A stretch of 9,043 nucleotides of DNA from Clostridiales bacterium (GTDB taxonomy: Bacteria > Bacillota_A > Clostridia > Lachnospirales > Bianqueaceae): contig JAHZBS010000091.1 of NCBI GenBank assembly GCA_019423265.1, forward strand, positions 1 to 9,043. Reading direction: 5' to 3'. Made by a program: the position numbers and the translations under genes. The notes below the pieces were generated by a model, which made no database searches, had not been told where the DNA came from, and saw only the letters and a list, made by a program, of their open reading frames with translations. Below, piece after piece: positions 6,431-9,043 of this stretch. The stretch's first letter is position 1; each line of letters begins with the position of its first letter.

Positions 6431-7483
6431 TTATACATTTTGACTATCGTATACAAAAAGCTTCTTCAGCGCGTCTTCCTTAATATGAGATCCAATGACG
6501 CAAAGCCGGCCGGTGACTATGGCGGGGCCGATCCGCACGTTGTGTTCCTCGGGAACATAGTCAAAATGAATCCAGCGGCCGTCGGCGCCCGCTACGATCC
6601 CCTTGGCCCGCAGAATTACACCGTAGGTCTCACTGTCAGCCAAGGCGGTCAACGCCTGCTCGATTTCCTCCGCCGTAAATTTATGAGCGGTTTCCATCCC
6701 CCAGCTTGTAAAGATTTCATCTGCATGGTGATGGTCGTGGTCATGTTCATGGTGGTGATGATGATGGTCATGGTCATGATCATGCTCATGCTCATGGTGG
6801 TGGTCGTGGTCATGGTGACAGCAGCATTCTCCATCTTCGTGGTGATGATGCGTCTCCTCCGCCAGCTCTTTCAATTCCTCTTCCAGCGTATTCCTGTGCT
6901 CCATAGCCTCTAAGATCTGGACGCCGGAGAGTTCTTCCCAGGGCGTGGTCATGATAGTGGCGGCGGAATTGCGCTCCCGAAGAAGCGCTACGCAGGAATC
7001 CAACTTGTCCTGGGCCATATTGCGGGTGCGGCTCAGAATAATCGAGTTGGCGTGTTCGATTTGATCATTATAGAATTCGCCAAAATTTTTCATATACATC
7101 TTGCACTTGTTTGCGTCCGCCACGGTGGTAAAGCTGTTCAAGACCACGCCGTCCATATGAAGATTCTGCACAGCGCGGATCACATCGCTGAGTTTGCCTA
7201 CGCCGGAGGGTTCAATCAAAATTCGATCCGGGTGAAACTGTGCCAGCACCTTTTGAAGCGCCTCGCCAAAGTCGCCCACCAAGCTACAGCAGATGCAGCC
7301 GGAATTCATCTCCGTGATTTCCACGCCTGCATCCTGCAAAAAGCCGCCGTCAATGGAGATCTCGCCAAATTCATTCTCAATCAACACAAGCTTCTCGCCG
7401 TGAAAAGCCTCGGCAATTAACTTTTTAATCAGGGTCGTTTTACCGGCTCCCAGGAATCCGGAGAAAATATCGATCTTAGTCAT
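6431..7483 (-). CDS. COG0523 (CobW/ZagA-like) GTPase, putative metallochaperone with His-rich insert
   Basis: Cytoplasmic G3E GTPase expected to deliver or sense a transition metal. 350 aa: Walker A GFLGAGKT (9-16), ENEFGE (36-41), the family metal-binding CICC at 63-66 in SGCICCS, EPSGVG (91-96), and a C-terminal CobW_C domain (about 257-350, starting FTSWGMET). Residues 212-253 hold about 25 histidines alternating with Asp/Glu, plus three adjacent Cys (220-222), a likely metal reservoir. The NKxD motif is replaced by SRTR (151-154); I recall SRT-type variants in clostridial members. The ATG at 7483 is chosen because GAAAGGA lies 9 nt upstream; a TTG two codons earlier is too close to it. 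It is first in an operon with the divergent G3E-DUF1980 protein. Zinc is the most likely metal given the His-rich insert, but cobalt, nickel or iron cannot be ruled out. Confidence 0.92.
   Translation of the reverse strand: MTKIDIFSGFLGAGKTTLIKKLIAEAFHGEKLVLIENEFGEISIDGGFLQDAGVEITEMNSGCICCSLVGDFGEALQKVLAQFHPDRILIEPSGVGKLSDVIRAVQNLHMDGVVLNSFTTVADANKCKMYMKNFGEFYNDQIEHANSIILSRTRNMAQDKLDSCVALLRERNSAATIMTTPWEELSGVQILEAMEHRNTLEEELKELAEETHHHHEDGECCCHHDHDHHHEHEHDHDHDHHHHHHEHDHDHHHADEIFTSWGMETAHKFTAEEIEQALTALADSETYGVILRAKGIVAGADGRWIHFDYVPEEHNVRIGPAIVTGRLCVIGSHIKEDALKKLFVYDSQNV
6725..6850 (-). repeat. Low-complexity CAT/GAC/GAA tract coding the His-rich insert
   Basis: On the minus strand the DNA is a run of CAT/CAC codons mixed with GAC/GAG, giving tandem HD and HE dipeptides for residues 212-253 of the COG0523 GTPase. 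Such tracts change length readily by slippage, so copy number may differ between strains. Confidence 0.85.
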
Positions 7484-7523
7484 TTTCAAGCATCCTTTCT
7501 TTTTAAAAACACTGACAGTCCGT

Positions 7524-7561
7524 CAATACTATATTGTAATGTTTTTCGGCGCGACTTGCAA
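7524..7561 (-). promoter_or_regulatory. Promoter and candidate operator of the G3E operon
   Basis: On the minus strand, -35 TTGCAA (7556-7561, 4 of 6) and -10 TACAAT (7533-7538, 5 of 6) are 17 nt apart. A small palindrome, CAATA-CTA-TATTG (7524-7536), covers the -10 box and start of transcription, where a metal-responsive repressor could bind. It does not clearly match a Zur or Fur box by eye. Confidence 0.55.
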
Positions 7562-7731
7562 GTGTTTGGGGAAAAAAATAGAACCGGACCGCTTGATTTC
7601 CTTGGCTGTGGCCTACCGCCTATTATTCAGCTCGTTGAAATCGTCCCGATGTAGAATCTTCATATCATCCGGGATCGTTATAGATTTTTTCTTGCTCAAG
7701 ACAGGAGTGTGCCGCAAAGCCGATTTTAATA
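7562..7731. other. Gene-free stretch between the G3E and toxin-antitoxin operons
   Basis: No credible gene is seen. On the minus strand a stop-free frame ends at a TAG (7613-7615), with a lysine- and aspartate-rich tail containing ITIPDDMKILHRDDF. It lacks a start codon with a ribosome binding site, so it may be a decayed gene end or chance. The stretch is more AT-rich than the flanking metal genes. Confidence 0.4.
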
Positions 7732-7769
7732 ATTTGATGTAAAATTTTATGTTGAATTTTACATCAAAT
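7732..7769. promoter_or_regulatory. Palindromic operator of the toxin-antitoxin operon
   Basis: A perfect inverted repeat with 15-bp arms, ATTTGATGTAAAATT (7732-7746) and its complement at 7755-7769, separated by TTATGTTG. It covers the whole -35 box (7752-7757) and most of the promoter spacer. This is the expected place for autorepression by an antitoxin or antitoxin-toxin complex. Confidence 0.75.
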
Positions 7770-7780
7770 CAGGGTATACT
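7752..7780 (+). promoter_or_regulatory. Promoter of the toxin-antitoxin operon
   Basis: -35 TTGAAT (7752-7757) and -10 TATACT (7775-7780) are 17 nt apart. The predicted start near 7787 leaves a leader of about 20 nt holding the AAGGAG ribosome binding site. Confidence 0.75.
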
Positions 7781-7805
7781 AAAGGCAGGAAAGGAGAAGG
7801 TGACT

Positions 7806-8066
7806 ATGCCTAATATTAAACCAATCTCTGATTTGAGAAATTACAGTGATGTGCTCCGCGATGTATCGGTTGGCGCTCCTGTCTTTCTTACGAAAAACGG
7901 GCGCGGGCGCTACGCGATCTTAGACATACAAGATTATGAAAAGACAAGGGCAACCTTAAAACTCGCGGACGAGCTTGCAAAAGGGAAAAAGTCAGGAGAG
8001 GAAAAGGGATGGCTCTCGTCCTCGGATGTGAGAGCACATTTCAGGGCGAAGGAGAATGAAGAATAA
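7806..8066 (+). CDS. Type II antitoxin, Phd/YefM family
   Basis: Small DNA-binding antitoxin (86 aa) predicted to neutralise the toxin encoded just downstream and to repress the shared promoter. The N-terminal half has the Phd/YefM pattern: PISDLRNYSDVLRDV (6-20), then a basic beta segment VFLTKNGRGRYAILDIQDYE (26-45). The C-terminal half is charged and helical (about 46-86), the usual toxin-wrapping region. The ATG at 7806 is preferred, with AAGGAG 9 nt upstream; an in-frame ATG at 7749 falls inside the operator, upstream of the predicted transcript start, and cannot be used. The last 11 bp overlap the toxin gene, indicating coupled translation. The perfect 38-bp palindrome over the promoter is its likely binding site. 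Confidence 0.9.
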   Translation: MPNIKPISDLRNYSDVLRDVSVGAPVFLTKNGRGRYAILDIQDYEKTRATLKLADELAKGKKSGEEKGWLSSSDVRAHFRAKENEE

Positions 8067-8394
8067 GATCTACTATTCCCCGGAAGCCCAGAATGACCTT
8101 GACGAAATCTGGGAGTATATTTTTTTCGAGCTGTGTCACCCGCAGGCCGCCGATAATACGGTAAACAATATCATGGACGCAGTTGATAAGCTGGAGGATT
8201 TTTCAGAAACCGGCGCACTGCTGTCCTCTATGACAGATGTGGAAAGTGATTACCGTTTCCTTGTCAGCGATGGCTACATGGCGTTTTATCGGGTGGTTGG
8301 ACGGGATGTGTATATTGACCGCGTGCTGTACGGCAGACGGGATTATCTCCGCATCCTGTTCCCGGATTTGCCGCAGAACGATACAGAAAACTAA
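8056..8394 (+). CDS. Type II toxin, RelE/ParE superfamily
   Basis: Toxin of a two-gene addiction or stress module, 112 aa. The N-terminal helix region YYSPEAQNDLDEIWEYI (6-22) and the C-terminal strands YRFLVSDGYMAFYRVVGRDV (66-85) and VLYGRRDYLRIL (90-101) fit the RelE/ParE fold. Whether it cleaves mRNA on the ribosome (RelE-like) or blocks gyrase (ParE-like) is not decided by the sequence; the overall pattern is closer to ParE-type chromosomal toxins of Clostridia. It starts at ATG 8056 inside the antitoxin gene, 11 bp before its stop, so it is made only with the antitoxin. No frameshift is visible and the R and Y residues in the C-terminal strands are kept, so it looks intact. A terminator follows at 8416-8440. 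Confidence 0.9.
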   Translation: MKNKIYYSPEAQNDLDEIWEYIFFELCHPQAADNTVNNIMDAVDKLEDFSETGALLSSMTDVESDYRFLVSDGYMAFYRVVGRDVYIDRVLYGRRDYLRILFPDLPQNDTEN

Positions 8395-8415
8395 AACAGA
8401 ATATGGCTGCTTTGC

Positions 8416-8440
8416 ACCGCTGGCTTACGCTGGCGGTTTT
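8416..8440 (+). terminator. Terminator of the toxin-antitoxin operon
   Basis: ACCGCTGGC (8416-8424) pairs with GCTGGCGGT (8429-8437) around a TTAC loop; in RNA two of the nine pairs are G-U. The stem runs into TTTT (8437-8440). It begins 22 nt after the toxin stop. Confidence 0.6.
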
Positions 8441-8450
8441 CTGATGTATC

Positions 8451-8487
8451 CAATAAAATAGAGTGGAAAATCTGACTTTTCCACTCT
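8451..8487 (-). terminator. Terminator of the SpoIID-like gene
   Basis: AGAGTGGAAAA (8460-8470) pairs perfectly with TTTTCCACTCT (8477-8487) around a 6-nt loop. On the minus strand it is followed by TATTTTATTG (8451-8459), a T-rich tail. It lies 90 nt after the stop of the minus-strand gene and may also catch readthrough from the toxin side. Confidence 0.6.
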
Positions 8488-8576
8488 GCATATCGAAAAG
8501 ATTTCGTTAATATCGTTTGGCAGTCCCTTGAACACGGAATGTTTCCTCATGGATGTTGACCTAGCGGAGCCTTCCT

Positions 8577-9043
8577 TTACCGCAACTCCGCGATCTCCGT
8601 GACGGCAACATAAATCTGTGACAGCCGGTACCACGTGGGATAATCTACGATTCCATTGGGAGGTAGATTAAAGACCTGCTGGAATACCCGGACGGACTCC
8701 GCGGTCTGTGAGCCAAAGATGCCGTCCACAGGGACCTTCGGGATGGCGGGATAGTTGTTGGCGATGGCGTTGAGCTGGCGCTGAATGGTTCTGACAGCAT
8801 CGCCCCTAGAGCCCTGGCTAAGGTTGTAGCCCGGGAAGGACGCCGGGATCCCCGCCACCTGGGGAGCCGTGTTTAAATAAATGTCAGAGCCATAAAAATA
8901 GCGGAGAATCGAGACGGCGTTATAGCCCTGATCCCCTAGGGATTTGGATCCCCACTGTGTCATCCAACCGGGACAGCTGACGCGCTGTCCATCGCAATAC
9001 TGTGTCAGAAGAGGCTGTTCAATGCCAGGTTTGGTGATATAGT
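8577..9043 (-). CDS. SpoIID/LytB-like protein with C-terminal peptidoglycan-binding domain (5' end beyond window)
   Basis: The last 154 residues are present; the N-terminus lies beyond the right edge, and the frame stays open from 9041. The first about 60 residues (TQYCDGQRVSCPGWMTQWG, then SLGDQGYNAVSILRYFYGSD) match the C-terminal block of SpoIID/LytB domains, where the family has SQ(Y/W)GAKGMAEQGYSYEEILKHYY. The remaining part, from about LSQGSRGDAVRTIQRQLN to the end, is a PG_binding_1 domain with the usual DGIFGSQTAESVRVFQ core. SpoIID proteins trim peptidoglycan during spore engulfment, but this non-canonical, PG-binding-fused type is of unknown step; a role in sporulation or cell-wall remodelling is inferred. 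An ATG at 8963 lies inside the SpoIID-like block and is not the true start. Confidence 0.85.
   Translation of the reverse strand, partial: YITKPGIEQPLLTQYCDGQRVSCPGWMTQWGSKSLGDQGYNAVSILRYFYGSDIYLNTAPQVAGIPASFPGYNLSQGSRGDAVRTIQRQLNAIANNYPAIPKVPVDGIFGSQTAESVRVFQQVFNLPPNGIVDYPTWYRLSQIYVAVTEIAELR

Noticed and set aside
7539..7742. Plus-strand frame of 67 codons upstream of the toxin-antitoxin operon
   Set aside because: No ribosome binding site, no recognisable motif, and it ends inside the palindromic operator.
7613..7768. Stop-free minus-strand frame ending in a tail with ITIPDDMKILHRDDF
   Set aside because: It has no start codon with a ribosome binding site and runs through the operator. It might be a remnant of a decayed gene, but this cannot be supported from the sequence alone.
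8425..8634. Minus-strand frame of 69 codons between the toxin gene and the SpoIID-like gene, with an inner ATG at 8550
   Set aside because: No ribosome binding site is seen and the frame runs through the terminator hairpin (8460-8487) and part of the one at 8416-8440. It partly overlaps the end of the SpoIID-like gene. A genome search for repeats of 8460-8580 would show whether it is a dispersed element.

Overview
The window looks like a chromosomal segment of a moderately GC-rich, low-copy gut-type Clostridia (probably Oscillospiraceae/Ruminococcaceae-like Firmicute). This is inferred from strong AGGAGG-type ribosome binding sites, textbook sigma-A promoters with 16-17 nt spacers, a YtrA-type GntR regulator with an ABC ATPase, a KDPG aldolase carrying a C-terminal VOC domain, and a SpoIID-like peptidoglycan-binding protein. 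No rRNA, tRNA, CRISPR array or insertion sequence is visible.

Layout. (1) 1-1327, minus strand: a GntR/YtrA-type repressor gene overlaps by 4 bp the gene for an ABC transporter ATPase, which runs off the left edge. Its promoter and a nested set of dyads lie at 1259-1327. (2) 1316-3393: a KDPG/KHG aldolase gene (minus) and an IclR-family regulator gene (plus) diverge from a shared control region. That region holds two consensus promoters and a cluster of GTTTCA/TGAAAC half-sites, suggesting a KdgR-like sugar-acid switch. The aldolase terminator runs directly into the -35 box of the GntR promoter. (3) 3390-5441: thrS, driven by its own near-perfect promoter that overlaps the iclR stop codon, and ending at a large hairpin shared with the convergent operon. 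(4) 5463-7561, minus strand: a two-gene operon of G3E (COG0523) P-loop proteins. The first is a metallochaperone-like GTPase with a CxCC motif and a very His-rich insert. The second is a divergent G3E domain that has lost CxCC and is joined to a TIGR03943/DUF1980-like C-terminal domain. (5) 7732-8440: a Phd/YefM-RelE/ParE type II toxin-antitoxin operon with a perfect 15-bp-arm palindrome over its promoter and a terminator behind it. (6) 8451-9043, minus strand: the 3' part of a SpoIID-like/peptidoglycan-binding protein gene with its terminator.

The genes do not form one pathway; they are five or six small independent transcription units, most with visible promoters and terminators. The least ordinary part is the G3E pair, which I read as a metal (probably zinc) allocation module in which a catalytic metallochaperone is co-expressed with a degenerate partner fused to a surface/transport-associated domain. 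Reading the sequence supports the family assignments; the joint function is inference.
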